Notes under the pieces: model-generated
Databases searched by the model: none
Told to the model about the DNA's origin: nothing
The model's input: the letters and a program-made list of their open reading frames with translations, nothing else
NCBI RefSeq assembly: GCF_000237995.1
Contig: NC_016605.1
Span: forward strand, 1,612,001 to 1,676,000
DNA length: 64,000 nucleotides
Direction: 5' to 3'
Origin: Pediococcus claussenii ATCC BAA-344
GTDB taxonomy: Bacteria > Bacillota > Bacilli > Lactobacillales > Lactobacillaceae
Position numbers and translations under genes: made by a program
Shown: positions 42,737 through 52,294 of the stretch, in pieces
Layout of the letters: each line of letters opens with the position of its first letter
Numbering within the stretch: position 1 is the first letter of the stretch

Positions 42737-44382
42737 TATTTTTCACCAACCTTTTCAAAAACTACACTAGCCCATGGACCTAATACAATTTCACCAGTAT
42801 TTACAACATATTTTCCACAACTCAAGATAACAGAATACTTTTTACTACTTTGAATATTAACTCTTTGCGTGTGATTTCCTAAATTACTAAGGACAATCCC
42901 TTCTTCTTTTTTAAAAAATCTTTTATAACCAAAAACTTCTTCTGGTGTCTCCAGTATTATTTCTGTTCCATTCGTAAATAGTTCCCTTGATTTAACCTTT
43001 AACATTTTTCTATACAAATTTAGAATACTATTTTGTTCTTTTTCTTCGGACGCAACATTTATGTTTAAACTTTCCCCCTTAAGCCAACTTTTCGCAATTT
43101 TATTTTCTGTCCATTGCATTGGAAACCTCGCTGCCATTTTATGTACCATACTAATTTTTTTCAAAAAAGTCTCTTCGTCAAGAGAAGTTTGTTTTCTTAG
43201 TTCAATGACTTTTTGATCATTAAATTCACTAGGATCACTTAACACAGCATTTTTCATACCTAATTCTTCACCATAGTAGATAAGCGGTACGCCCCTCTGA
43301 AGATACATTCCAATAGCTAAACTTTTAGCGCTATTTGGATCATTACTATTTCCATATCTCGAAAGCACCCGTGCAATGTCATGATTACTCCAATATAGTA
43401 CTGGTAAGCTGATACCATCCAACTTAGATTCAATATTTGCCATATTTTGCTTAAATTTAGTTAAATCTAGTTTTACTGGACAAAACTCATTCGGCATTTG
43501 ATCAACTTTCTGAATTTGATCCGTAAATATTCTAAATGATATAACATGATCACATAAATTGTGATCCCTCACAGAATAATCCACTAATAAACTTGTCGTT
43601 GCTGAAGCAGCCTCACCCAATATATATAAATCTGGATTAACCTGTTTTAATTCAGAAACAAAACTTTGTAAATACGTCCTTACTTCATATCTGTTTGCAT
43701 AGAAATCCTCTGATATCGGATATTTACCTTGACCAATTTCTAAATTTTGCTGTTCAAAATCTGCCTTTGATATGTGGATAAATGCATCCAACCTTAATCC
43801 ATCTACGCCTTTTAAAACCCAAAACTTAGCAATATCTGTCATTGAACGTTGAACTTCAGGATTTTTCCAATTCAAATCTGGCATATGTTTATCAAAAAGA
43901 TGAAAATAATATTCATCACTCTTATTTGGATCCTCCTCCCAAACACTTCCTCCAAAAAAAGAGCCCCAATTATTAGGCCTTTCTCTCATGTGACCTTTAG
44001 ACCATAAATAATAATTACGATAAATTGAATGTGGATTTTTAATTGCATCCTGAAACCACGGATGTTGATCTGAAGTGTGATTCATAACGAAATCAATAAT
44101 TATTTTCATTTCTTTTAAATGAACTTGTTTAATTAATTCTTCAATGTTGCTCATCTTTCCCATCGATGTATCAACAGCAAAATAATTCGACACATCGTAA
44201 CCATTGTCTACTTGAGGTGACACATAAAAAGGATTTAGCCAAATTGTATTTGCTCCAAGTTCTTTTATATAATCTAATTTTTCAATTATGCCCCTTATAT
44301 CTCCGATGCCATCATTATTCGTATCTCTAAAACTTTTTGGATATACCTGATAAATGACTGCACTATCAAACCACTTTTCCAT
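42736..44382 (-). CDS. Oligo-1,6-glucosidase/alpha-glucosidase (GH13)
   Basis: A 548-residue cytoplasmic GH13 enzyme. YQVYPKSFRDTNNDGIGD at the start, DFVMNHTSDQHPWF, nucleophile in VDGLRLDAF, acid/base in LGEAAS, and the third acid in SNHDIAR are all present. The layout is that of exo-acting alpha-glucosidases such as oligo-1,6-glucosidase; PTS-linked phosphoglucosidase use is less likely because no PTS gene is near. It follows a LacI-type operator and is coupled to the short GH13 gene. Confidence 0.88.
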   Translation of the reverse strand: MEKWFDSAVIYQVYPKSFRDTNNDGIGDIRGIIEKLDYIKELGANTIWLNPFYVSPQVDNGYDVSNYFAVDTSMGKMSNIEELIKQVHLKEMKIIIDFVMNHTSDQHPWFQDAIKNPHSIYRNYYLWSKGHMRERPNNWGSFFGGSVWEEDPNKSDEYYFHLFDKHMPDLNWKNPEVQRSMTDIAKFWVLKGVDGLRLDAFIHISKADFEQQNLEIGQGKYPISEDFYANRYEVRTYLQSFVSELKQVNPDLYILGEAASATTSLLVDYSVRDHNLCDHVISFRIFTDQIQKVDQMPNEFCPVKLDLTKFKQNMANIESKLDGISLPVLYWSNHDIARVLSRYGNSNDPNSAKSLAIGMYLQRGVPLIYYGEELGMKNAVLSDPSEFNDQKVIELRKQTSLDEETFLKKISMVHKMAARFPMQWTENKIAKSWLKGESLNINVASEEKEQNSILNLYRKMLKVKSRELFTNGTEIILETPEEVFGYKRFFKKEEGIVLSNLGNHTQRVNIQSSKKYSVILSCGKYVVNTGEIVLGPWASVVFEKVGEK

Positions 44383-44462
44383 AAAAATACCCCCAAAACT
44401 CCGTGCGTTCTTTCCATAATAAGCTTACGAAGATTAGAGGCATATAACAATGCTAATTTATA

Positions 44463-44476
44463 TGTTACCGATAACA
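44463..44476. promoter_or_regulatory. LacI-type operator before the GH13 pair
   Basis: TGTTACCGATAACA is a 14-base palindrome just after the LacI gene stop and about 80 bases before the GH13 start. Its exact reverse complement stands at 34741 before malE. Confidence 0.75.
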
Positions 44477-44478
44477 CT

Positions 44479-45426
44479 TTATCTAGTTGATTTTGCAATT
44501 TCTAACTGTGGTTCAAAAAGTCGTGAACCCTGTGGCAGATTATTTTGATTAACCTTATCAATTACCATTTTTGCAACTTCTATTCCCATTGTTTGTTCCG
44601 GTTGTTTGATAGTTGTTAGTTTAGGTGATGCAACCTGATTCAAAAAAACTCCATCAAAGCCAATGATTCCAAAATCATTTGGAACGTCTCCGCCACATTT
44701 CTGAATTCCTCGTTCAATTCCTAATGCTAAACGATCACTACCACAAACAAAACATGTATCGATAATTGTATCCTTCCAATTTTTTTCAATGTATTCAGAA
44801 GAGCTGTGACTATGATTACTCATTCTATGAATTTCCGGCTTCATTCTGAGTTGTTGCATAGTCTCAATATATCCGGCTTCTCTAGAATATTCAAATGCTT
44901 CCTCCCTATCAAGACCAATAAAAACTATTTTTTTATATCCCTTTTGTAGAGCATATTTCGTCGATATCTTAGTTCCACCTTTATTATCTACATCAACCGA
45001 GTCTAATCCTTCGTGATTTTCCCCAAATATTACAACTGGTTTTTTAAAAGATTTAATCCATTCAGTATCCTTTTTCCGCATACCTGTCACAATAAACGCA
45101 TCACAATTTCCAACGTCTATATTATCTCTGGTTACTAATTGTAACGAATACTGCATCTTAGAAAGTTGGGTGGCAATCCCAACCAATAGTTTCATATAGT
45201 AAGGTTCAGCAACGTCAATATCCTCCAAAATCAAAAACTTAATAATTTGTGTCCTATTGTTTACTAATGCTTTAGCAGCTATATTGGGATGATAATCTAA
45301 ATCGCGCATTGCCTCATATACCAATTTCTTTAAATCATCTCTAACTTTATCTGGATGATTAATTACACGCGATACCGTCATCTTAGAAACATTAGCAAGC
45401 CTTGCAACATCATTTAAAGTCGGCAT
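44479..45426 (-). CDS. LacI-family repressor, likely maltodextrin regulator
   Basis: A 315-residue regulator. Residues 3-55 form the LacI helix-turn-helix and hinge (LNDVARLANVSKMTVSRVIN, LDYHPNIAAKAL); the rest is a periplasmic-binding-like ligand domain with IIGFDGVFLN near 235. It lies upstream of the two GH13 genes on the same strand. The shared palindrome before the GH13 pair and before malE makes it the probable repressor of maltose and maltodextrin use. The gene symbol malR would fit but is not proven. Confidence 0.87.
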   Translation of the reverse strand: MPTLNDVARLANVSKMTVSRVINHPDKVRDDLKKLVYEAMRDLDYHPNIAAKALVNNRTQIIKFLILEDIDVAEPYYMKLLVGIATQLSKMQYSLQLVTRDNIDVGNCDAFIVTGMRKKDTEWIKSFKKPVVIFGENHEGLDSVDVDNKGGTKISTKYALQKGYKKIVFIGLDREEAFEYSREAGYIETMQQLRMKPEIHRMSNHSHSSSEYIEKNWKDTIIDTCFVCGSDRLALGIERGIQKCGGDVPNDFGIIGFDGVFLNQVASPKLTTIKQPEQTMGIEVAKMVIDKVNQNNLPQGSRLFEPQLEIAKSTR

Positions 45427-45440
45427 TTCACCCTCCGTTT

Positions 45441-45452
45441 TGTAAGCGCATA
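45441..45452 (-). promoter_or_regulatory. cre-like site before the LacI gene
   Basis: TGTAAGCGCATA lies 15 bases before the LacI start, overlapping the leader. It fits the core of LacI/CcpA-family sites. The rest of 45453-45720 shows repeated ATGTTTCA-like words (45570-45610) but no gene. Confidence 0.5.
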
Positions 45453-45720
45453 CTATCTATGTAATATTATACATATATCCTAGACATTTTGGCTACTACT
45501 TATTTATCCACAAAATTAAAACGTTTCTTTTAAAATAAAAGTCCGTAAATTACTAACTTTAATAGCTCACATGTTTCAAACAGCTATACCATTTCACCTG
45601 TTTCACATCAAAAAACCATAGTCAAAAAATCACTATAGTTTTGTCTTTTATATTAGGTACCATTCATTTTATATTAATTTATAATACATTTTGCACCATT
45701 CCAACCACCAAAATTTCCAC

Positions 45721-46179
45721 CTAATGAAACGCCACAAACACCTGATAAATTGAAATTACAGTACACAGAGACACCACAATAATATCACCAAAAAACGTCT
45801 GAATTTCCATAATGGAAAATCGTTTCTTATCAGTAATATGCTCACCCTGTCGGTGGAACTTAATACTCAGCCAACATCCATAAGCCACAATTAAACAAGC
45901 AAATGGCACTATGAATAGTACATTTTTATTCAGCATAGGTGCTGATGCTGCTAGAGATGCTGGAATCTTATTTTGTAACATTGGAGCGGATAATGCCACT
46001 AAGACTAGTGGAATAAATGCAATCCATTGTACCCACATAAATCTTGAATAGGCGGCTCCTTGCATCCATTTAGGTAAGTCAGCAATTGTTAAAGCCGTAT
46101 GTTGTTGCGCTTTAATTTGCGCAGTTGCTTTTTCAACCTTTTCTTCCGTACTAATATTTTTTCTCTTATGCTTACTCAT
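45721..46179 (-). CDS. Small membrane protein of unknown function
   Basis: A 152-residue protein that I do not recognise. After a basic N-terminus (SKHKRKNIS) and an amphipathic stretch (30-55), three hydrophobic segments follow, near 68-90, 100-122 and 130-150. A basic His-containing loop (KFHRQGEHITDKKR) lies between the second and third. It is preceded on the same strand by the EIIC gene only across a gap, with a terminator of that gene in between, so it is probably expressed alone. Confidence 0.6.
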   Translation of the reverse strand: MSKHKRKNISTEEKVEKATAQIKAQQHTALTIADLPKWMQGAAYSRFMWVQWIAFIPLVLVALSAPMLQNKIPASLAASAPMLNKNVLFIVPFACLIVAYGCWLSIKFHRQGEHITDKKRFSIMEIQTFFGDIIVVSLCTVISIYQVFVAFH

Positions 46180-46232
46180 TTGACTAACTCCTAATTTTTA
46201 CTACTTCTATCATACCAAATTTCTAACCTGAT

Positions 46233-46271
46233 AAAAAAACCTGCCAGAAAATTCCGACAGATTTTTTCAGA
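46233..46271 (-). terminator. Terminator after the cellobiose-type EIIC gene
   Basis: On the minus strand CTGTCGGAA and a partly matching CTGGCAG arm surround TTTT, followed by seven T. Confidence 0.65.
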
Positions 46272-46276
46272 TTAAC

Positions 46277-47596
46277 TTATTTTGCAGCTGCTGCATCCTC
46301 AGCACGAACTTCTGCTTCTTCGTCCAATGCTTGACGGTCAGCAATCCTGAAGAATGGGTAGTAGATCGCCCCACCAATCAAGAAGTTAACCAATTGTAGG
46401 ATCGAACCTGAAAGGTGTCCTGTTGCAAGATAACCAGAAATAATTGGAGGAGTTGTCCAAGGAACGGCAACACCAATTGTCTTACCCACCAATCCATATT
46501 GCATAGCAAGGTAAGTCGTTACAACGGAAACCAAAGGAACTACAACAAATGGAATAGCCATAATAGGGTTCAAAACGATTGGCATACCAAAGATAATAGG
46601 TTCATTAATATTAAACAGAGCTGGTACACCTGCTAAACGACCAATAGCCTTCAAATTATCTGATTTAGCTAAGAACAACATCATTAAAGCAAGTGAAATT
46701 GTTTCACCAGAACCACCAGCATGAACGAAATTGTCAAAGAATTGTTGTGTAACAACGTTTGGCAATGTCTTGTGTTCCTTAGCTGCATTAGCATTGGCAG
46801 TCATTTGGCCTAACCAGATTGGTGCCATAATACCACCAACAACATTAGCACCATGAATACCGAAGATCCAAAGGAACGATACAAAGAATTCAGCAAGTAA
46901 AGCACCCCAGATTGTACCACCAACGGCAGTCAAAGGTTTAGCCAAAATTACAGTGATAACGTTTGGAATTGTATGGAAAGCTGTAAAGCTGATTCCTAAA
47001 CGAATTGCCCACATTCCTAGAATAATTACAAATCCAGGAATTAAAGCTGAGAAAGCATGTCCAACTGCAGGTGGAACTGTGTCAGGCATCTTAAATTCCC
47101 AGTTCTTATGAATCATCCAAACAAAGGCATCAGTTACGAATAAACCGATTAACAATGCTTCAAATAATCCCATTGATCCCAATTGTGATAGCGGAACCCA
47201 AGCAGCTCCAGTCTTATCAATGTTCAAAGGAATCGTCAGCATAAATGCTGCAAGTGAAACGATACTTGCGGACAAAGCGTCAATATCATCATAAGAGCGT
47301 GCAAGCTGATATGAAATACCAATTACCGCAACCATACCAATGATACTAAACGTAGCATTAGTAGCCCAACCAACAACAGTAGCCCAGTTAGCTCCAAACG
47401 TTTTCGTCATGAAGTTAAGGTAGGCAGGAATTGGGAAGGCACTGATAATCAAGAAAACAGAACCAATGATAATCAGTGGCATAACGAGTGCAAATCCGTC
47501 ACGTAGCGCTACTAAATGACGGGAAGCAGCAACTTTTCCAGCAAGTGGCATTAATTTATCTTGCAAGAAGCTGCCCTTCTTGTTATTATCACTCAT
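46277..47596 (-). CDS. celB: PTS cellobiose/lichenan-type EIIC
   Basis: A 439-residue membrane permease of the lactose/cellobiose PTS class. The N-terminus (ASRHLVALRDGFALVMPLIIIGS) and FNINEPIIFGMPIVLNP (near 330-346), which holds the sugar-contacting Asn-Glu pair, are hallmarks. It needs EIIA and EIIB partners, and none is encoded here; they must lie elsewhere. About ten membrane segments. The control region upstream has a large inverted repeat and a cre-like site. The sugar could be cellobiose, chitobiose or another beta-glucoside. Confidence 0.92.
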   Translation of the reverse strand: MSDNNKKGSFLQDKLMPLAGKVAASRHLVALRDGFALVMPLIIIGSVFLIISAFPIPAYLNFMTKTFGANWATVVGWATNATFSIIGMVAVIGISYQLARSYDDIDALSASIVSLAAFMLTIPLNIDKTGAAWVPLSQLGSMGLFEALLIGLFVTDAFVWMIHKNWEFKMPDTVPPAVGHAFSALIPGFVIILGMWAIRLGISFTAFHTIPNVITVILAKPLTAVGGTIWGALLAEFFVSFLWIFGIHGANVVGGIMAPIWLGQMTANANAAKEHKTLPNVVTQQFFDNFVHAGGSGETISLALMMLFLAKSDNLKAIGRLAGVPALFNINEPIIFGMPIVLNPIMAIPFVVVPLVSVVTTYLAMQYGLVGKTIGVAVPWTTPPIISGYLATGHLSGSILQLVNFLIGGAIYYPFFRIADRQALDEEAEVRAEDAAAAK

Positions 47597-47625
47597 CGCA
47601 AAAACCTCCTAAATATATTGTATTT

Positions 47626-47726
47626 CGGTATTTGCAATAAAAATTGCAAAAGCTACAAAGTAAAATAATCACTATCGCAAATACCGATATGTATAAAATT
47701 TTGGAAAGTAACTGAATACGTTTCCA
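47626..47726 (-). promoter_or_regulatory. Control region of the EIIC gene
   Basis: CGGTATTTGC (47626-47635) and GCAAATACCG (47677-47686) form a 10-bp inverted repeat 41 bases apart. A nested palindrome TTTGCAAT/ATTGCAAA lies at 47631-47650. TGAATACGTTTCCA (47713-47726) is cre-like and sits in a wider TTTTGGAAA...TTTCCAAAA repeat. The first pair looks like two sites for one regulator. Confidence 0.55.
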
Positions 47727-47802
47727 AAACTAATTATATCATTTGGTGCATACCTTTGAAACCGATTTCAATAAAAAAAGTATACTTTTAATTATCACTA
47801 GT

Positions 47803-48891
47803 CTATTTTAAAACCATTTTAAAATCGCTCCATGGTGCAATATTATCCAGAATTAATTCTTCACCCTCTGCGATGTGTCCAACAACATTAATCCTTCCGT
47901 TGTTATCTAAATCTTGCAAGGCAATTTGGGTTTCAGCTTTATATTGACCATACTTATTATTCATCAATAAAACATCACCTTTTTTAATTGGTACAACATT
48001 ATTAGCTGGGACATCACTATCCTTGTACCAAACACGCGTCATTGTGCTTCGTAAAACGAAGTCTGACTTGTCTCCACGATATGTGTGTAAACTTTCAAAA
48101 ATGATCTTCTTTTCCAAATCAGTAGCATTTTTACTTGGTTCAATACGCAATTCTGGCATGGTTGCATTAAATGCATCAGCAGCCTCTTTTAAATCTTCTT
48201 CAGATGGAACAGCATTTGCTATTAAAATATCATCAATCAAACCTAGTAATTTATAATGAGTAATTTGTGTTGCTAACGAAGAACCGCGATGTAACTCAAG
48301 TGATACCATGCCATCCTGTAATGGCCATGGTCCAAATGTACCAGATGGTGCGTTTACGAATGCTGCCGTATTTAAGTTGTAATGTCTGTATTGACCAGAT
48401 GTTTCCTTAAAATACTTCATTCCCAATCCGGTAAAACGTTGTGGGTAAAAGTTGTGCGAACCAATTAGGTTAGAACGATCTGGTGAATAATCCATAATTT
48501 GGTCAATGTAGTGTGTACCCCGACTCATATTTACTTCTATTTTGAGTCCATAAGGATTATGCGTCATGCGGGCTTCTTCCATACCAGTAAAGCCTTCATC
48601 AAGACGGACGCCCCACGCACCAATTTCGTTAAAGAACTTCAAGTCATCGTATGAAACACCCAACTGTTTAAACAAAGCGGGATTAATATCGACCATTGTT
48701 TCCATTCCCAGTGAGTTTCCGTATTCGATTGCGGCTTTAAAATCTGCCACTACTGCTTCCTGATCGCCTTTAATTTGTAATAAAGAAGTAAAAATACGTT
48801 TAAATCCGTATTTATGTGCCAAATCTAAATAATCCTTTGTCTCCTGTAAGCTCATTTTGTCTGGATAAATCGAAACACCTAATTTTCCCAT
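47803..48891 (-). CDS. MupG-like 6-phospho-glycosidase (DUF871, GH170)
   Basis: A 362-residue cytoplasmic protein of the DUF871 family: an N-terminal TIM barrel (MGKLGVSIYPDKMSLQETKDYL; RLDEGFTG near 95; HNFYPQRFTGLG near 145) and a small C-terminal beta domain (about 240-362). The characterised member MupG cleaves 6-phospho-MurNAc-GlcNAc from recycled cell wall. I start at ATG 48891, after AAGGAG; the upstream in-frame codons lack a site. It lies upstream of a PTS EIIC gene, which fits a phosphodisaccharide hydrolase. Confidence 0.8.
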   Translation of the reverse strand: MGKLGVSIYPDKMSLQETKDYLDLAHKYGFKRIFTSLLQIKGDQEAVVADFKAAIEYGNSLGMETMVDINPALFKQLGVSYDDLKFFNEIGAWGVRLDEGFTGMEEARMTHNPYGLKIEVNMSRGTHYIDQIMDYSPDRSNLIGSHNFYPQRFTGLGMKYFKETSGQYRHYNLNTAAFVNAPSGTFGPWPLQDGMVSLELHRGSSLATQITHYKLLGLIDDILIANAVPSEEDLKEAADAFNATMPELRIEPSKNATDLEKKIIFESLHTYRGDKSDFVLRSTMTRVWYKDSDVPANNVVPIKKGDVLLMNNKYGQYKAETQIALQDLDNNGRINVVGHIAEGEELILDNIAPWSDFKMVLK

Positions 48892-49109
48892 GTAAAACAC
48901 TCCTTTTTTGAATTGGACTACACCAATGTATCCGTTTTCATTATAGCACAGCATTCCCTATTTTTAATGAATTAAACTAAATTTGGTATTTTATCCTATT
49001 TTTAAAACGGGTACTGGAAAAACTAATGTAAAAGGAAATTCGAGATGAAGTTCCATTCCACTCCACCTTCTATTTCCTATTTACTCCACTTTTCCAAATT
49101 TCATACCAA

Positions 49110-49147
49110 CAAAAAACTCGAAAAGCCATTCAGCTTTCCGAGTTTTT
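49110..49147 (-). terminator. Terminator after the oppA-like gene
   Basis: AAACTCG-AAAGC pairs with GCTTT-CGAGTTT around CATTCA, with A and T runs on both sides. Confidence 0.85.
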
Positions 49148-49165
49148 TCTATAAATGTTTGATCA

Positions 49166-50794
49166 TTATTTTTCAATATAAGCATTCTTCCAGTTATAAG
49201 GAATACCAGCTGTGTTGTAAACTAGTCCCTTAATTTTACTATTCATCATTTGTGGAATCACACCATTAAATAATGGTACAACTCCCTGATTTTTCATCAA
49301 AACCTTTTCTGCTTGAACCATGTCATCCCAACGTTTTTCAGGATTATTGGCATCAGCATTATTTGCTGAATTGATTAATTTATCATACTCAGCATTCTTC
49401 CACTTACCATTGTTAAAACTATTATCACTTGTAAATAGCCCTAAATCAGTGATTGGATCCGCAAAATCAGCACCCCACAATGTTAATACCATATCAAATT
49501 GCCCCTTAACCGAACGCGCCAACCTTGTTTTATATGGCACTGTCTGGATTGAAACCTTTAATCCAGGCAATTTTTCAAGTTCGTTTTGAACAAACTCTGC
49601 AGTCTTTGTATCACTATCAGCGTCGTCTGTTAACAGATTAATTGAAATTGACTTCTTTCCTTCTTCTTTAAGACCTTGCTTCCATAATTCTTTAGCTTTA
49701 CCTAAATCATAGCTAACTCCGTCTTTAATGTACGCTTCTTTGGCAAAATCTTCGCCCGTCTTAGGATTCTTAGCTAATCCATCTGTTACAAATCCCTTGG
49801 GGTTCGTTGACCCATCTGCTAAAACATCATTAGCAAGTTGTTTTCGATCAATTGCATATCCAATTGCTTGTCTAATTTTTTCATTTTTAAATTCTGCCTT
49901 TGTTTGATTGAACTCAAGGTAAGCATTCCGAGCTTGTTTTCTTGAAATAAAATCCCTGTTATTTTTGAGATTCTTAACTTGTGTTCCTGCCAAAACTGTT
50001 TCATCTAATTGTTTGCTCTGGAATTGATTTAAACCAGTTTGGGGATCCTTTACGGCCTGATCATTAATACGATTTAACTTAACTGCTTTCTTATCCCAAT
50101 ACTCATTATTTTTAACCATCGACCATTTCAAATTAGTACCAGTCCAGCCCTCCAATTTAAATGGACCATTGTAAACTTGGTATTTAGAGGCTGTACCATA
50201 TTTACTCCCGTATTTTTCAACTATTTTTTTGTCTTGTGGGAAAAATGATGGAAATCCTAATAACAATTTAAAGTAACTGATTGGTTTGTCCAATTGAATT
50301 ATTAATTTATGTTCACCATCAGCTTTGATTCCCAAACTTGAGACAGGTTTTTTTTGAGCCTGAATTTGATCAGCATTTTTAATTCCGCTGAATAAGTATG
50401 CATATTGTGCACCCGTTTTTGGATCATTCGTACGTTGCCATGAGTAAACGAAGTCTTGTGCTGTTACAGGATCACCATTACTCCACTTAGCATCTTTCCG
50501 AAGATTAAAAGTATATGTTTTACCATCTTTTGATACTTTCATATCCTTAGCAACGCCCATTTCTGCCTTATTATCTTTCCCCAACCGCAATAATCCTTCG
50601 TTGGTATTACTCATAGTGGTAAAACTAATTTCATCAGTTCCAGTCGAGATATCCATTGTTGGCAATTCTGATTTTTCTGACCAATTAACAACTTGTTTAT
50701 CAGCCATCGATTGATTTTTAGATTTGCCACAGGCTGCTAACAAAACTGCTAGTGTAGCCGTAACCATAATTACCATTATTTTTCTCTGTTTCAT
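49166..50794 (-). CDS. Oligopeptide ABC transporter binding lipoprotein, OppA type
   Basis: A 542-residue extracellular lipoprotein. The signal peptide ends in the lipobox LAAC (residues 18-21). The SBP family 5 signature region (GLLRLGKDNKAEMGVAKDMK, near 65) and RQAIGYAIDRKQL are present. It binds oligopeptides or related solutes. No permease or ATPase gene is near, so it is an orphan binding protein that must use a transporter encoded elsewhere. A terminator follows; its promoter region 50795-50986 holds no gene. Confidence 0.92.
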   Translation of the reverse strand: MKQRKIMVIMVTATLAVLLAACGKSKNQSMADKQVVNWSEKSELPTMDISTGTDEISFTTMSNTNEGLLRLGKDNKAEMGVAKDMKVSKDGKTYTFNLRKDAKWSNGDPVTAQDFVYSWQRTNDPKTGAQYAYLFSGIKNADQIQAQKKPVSSLGIKADGEHKLIIQLDKPISYFKLLLGFPSFFPQDKKIVEKYGSKYGTASKYQVYNGPFKLEGWTGTNLKWSMVKNNEYWDKKAVKLNRINDQAVKDPQTGLNQFQSKQLDETVLAGTQVKNLKNNRDFISRKQARNAYLEFNQTKAEFKNEKIRQAIGYAIDRKQLANDVLADGSTNPKGFVTDGLAKNPKTGEDFAKEAYIKDGVSYDLGKAKELWKQGLKEEGKKSISINLLTDDADSDTKTAEFVQNELEKLPGLKVSIQTVPYKTRLARSVKGQFDMVLTLWGADFADPITDLGLFTSDNSFNNGKWKNAEYDKLINSANNADANNPEKRWDDMVQAEKVLMKNQGVVPLFNGVIPQMMNSKIKGLVYNTAGIPYNWKNAYIEK

Positions 50795-50992
50795 CTAATC
50801 CCCTCCAAGCTTAAATTAAAAACAGTTAAACTATTACTAATTAAAAATTAATATAAATATACATTAATTTTAATTTTAAATCAATGTATTTTAAATTTTC
50901 CTTGTTTTCGATGTATATGTGTAGACTTTCATACTATTTATCGGAATAATTAGTTTTAAATAATATTACGTGCCCACACGGAGGTTATGGAC

Positions 50993-51610
50993 ATGCAACA
51001 ACAAATTATGGAACTAATCAATAGCTACGGATATTTCGGGATTGTATTATTAATCGCCCTTGAAAATATTTTTCCCCCAATTCCATCTGAGATCATTCTA
51101 ACGTTCGCTGGTTTTGTAACACTTTCTTCAAATCTAGGGATCATTGAGAGTGTACTTGCTGCTACTGTAGGCGCCGTCATTGGGGCTATTGCACTATATG
51201 CATTCGGTCGTATTTTAACAAGAGAACGCCTCGTTAAATTCGTGGAAAGTCGCATCGGAAAAATGCTACATCTTAAAATCACTGATATAGATAAGGCAGA
51301 GGCCTTGTTCAGCAAACATGGTCATAAGACTGTTTTCTTCGGACGCTGCATACCTGTAATCCGAAGCCTAGTCTCCATTCCGGCTGGTATGACAAAAATG
51401 CCGTTACACTCTTTCCTACTCTTCACTACACTTGGAACCTTAATTTGGAATACAGTATTAATTATCTTAGGACGCCTAGCAGGACACGCTTGGACCCAAG
51501 TTTCTAGTATTGTTGATTCATTTTCAACAGTTATTACAATCGGTATTGCAGGTGGATTGATCGTTGGTGCGTTTTTTTATTATCAAAAGCGGGTTAGAAG
51601 TACAAAATAA
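50993..51610 (+). CDS. DedA-family membrane protein
   Basis: A 205-residue membrane protein of the DedA/SNARE-associated family; some members translocate undecaprenyl phosphate. FPPIPSEIILTFAGF (near 25-39), the FGRILTRERL segment and FFGRCIPVIRSLVSIPAG (near 115-132) are family motifs. I start at ATG 50993 because GGAGG stands eight bases before it; the ATG at 50987 is too close. It stands alone, with a terminator after it. Confidence 0.9.
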   Translation: MQQQIMELINSYGYFGIVLLIALENIFPPIPSEIILTFAGFVTLSSNLGIIESVLAATVGAVIGAIALYAFGRILTRERLVKFVESRIGKMLHLKITDIDKAEALFSKHGHKTVFFGRCIPVIRSLVSIPAGMTKMPLHSFLLFTTLGTLIWNTVLIILGRLAGHAWTQVSSIVDSFSTVITIGIAGGLIVGAFFYYQKRVRSTK

Positions 51611-51627
51611 TTAGTTTTCAAATATAA

Positions 51628-51672
51628 AAAAGGCCCTAAATACTGAAAATTCAGCATTTAGAGCTTTTTAAT
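51628..51672. terminator. Terminator after the DedA gene
   Basis: CTAAATACTGAA pairs with TTCAGCATTTAG (one mismatch), with A and T runs outside; it may work in both directions. Confidence 0.85.
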
Positions 51673-51739
51673 TTTGAAGAATCGTACGCAACTACTAAAC
51701 TGCCTATATTAGGCTAATTCATACTTTGTATTTATCGAT

Positions 51740-51925
51740 TTACCAACTTTCAAGATCATCTTTCTCCTTGCTAGAGACTGTGTAACAGTTAACACCTGGC
51801 GAAACAATTTCCAAACGATCATCAAATAGTTCAATCTTAATATCAGAATGTAATAAATAATCACGATGTACGAAAGCATTCACTACTGCCTCACGAAAAG
51901 CAATGCTAGGGAAATCTAATTCCAA
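51740..51925 (-). pseudogene. AlbA-2/HATPase_c_4 regulator fragment
   Basis: The 61-codon fragment FPSIAFREAVVNAFVHRDYL plus IELFDDRLEIVSPG matches the ATPase-like region of the RecG-like/Schlafen AlbA_2 helix-turn-helix regulators, which are several hundred residues long. Both ends of the gene are missing. I see nothing else supportable in the noncoding stretch 51926-52066. Confidence 0.65.
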
Positions 51926-52066
51926 AAATAAGCCCCCCCAAGTTGACTATATTATACATTAATAACTAAAAGTCTAATCGTGTTCATTTTAATTCATTAA
52001 ATTCCTACGTTTGTAATATAAGTGATAGAATGAAAGCGTATTAATAATTCATTTGGAGGCGATCTT

Positions 52067-52288
52067 ATGCATCAACATCCTACTCATAATCATCATTTAT
52101 CAAAACATGTAAAGCAAAGAATAGCACCAGTTGTCGCGTTTGAAATTATTGGAACCTTCGTTGCGCTAACAGATATTTTAAAAGCAAAAAAATTCAAACA
52201 TGGTAGTCGTTTTCTCTGGTTACCAATCATTTTTATTCAGCCAATTGGGCCTTGGCTTTATTTCGTATTAGGACAAGCTAAAGACTAA
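52067..52288 (+). CDS. Small PLDc_N-domain membrane protein
   Basis: A 73-residue protein with two hydrophobic segments (about 22-38 and 48-66). It fits the PLDc_N family (phospholipase D nuclease N-terminal domain), for instance WLPIIFIQPIGPWLYFVLG at the end. The N-terminus is His-rich (HQHPTHNHHLSKH). GGAGGCGAT precedes the ATG. The next gene starts seven bases after the stop, so the two are likely coupled. Function unknown. Confidence 0.75.
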   Translation: MHQHPTHNHHLSKHVKQRIAPVVAFEIIGTFVALTDILKAKKFKHGSRFLWLPIIFIQPIGPWLYFVLGQAKD

Positions 52289-52294
52289 ATTATC

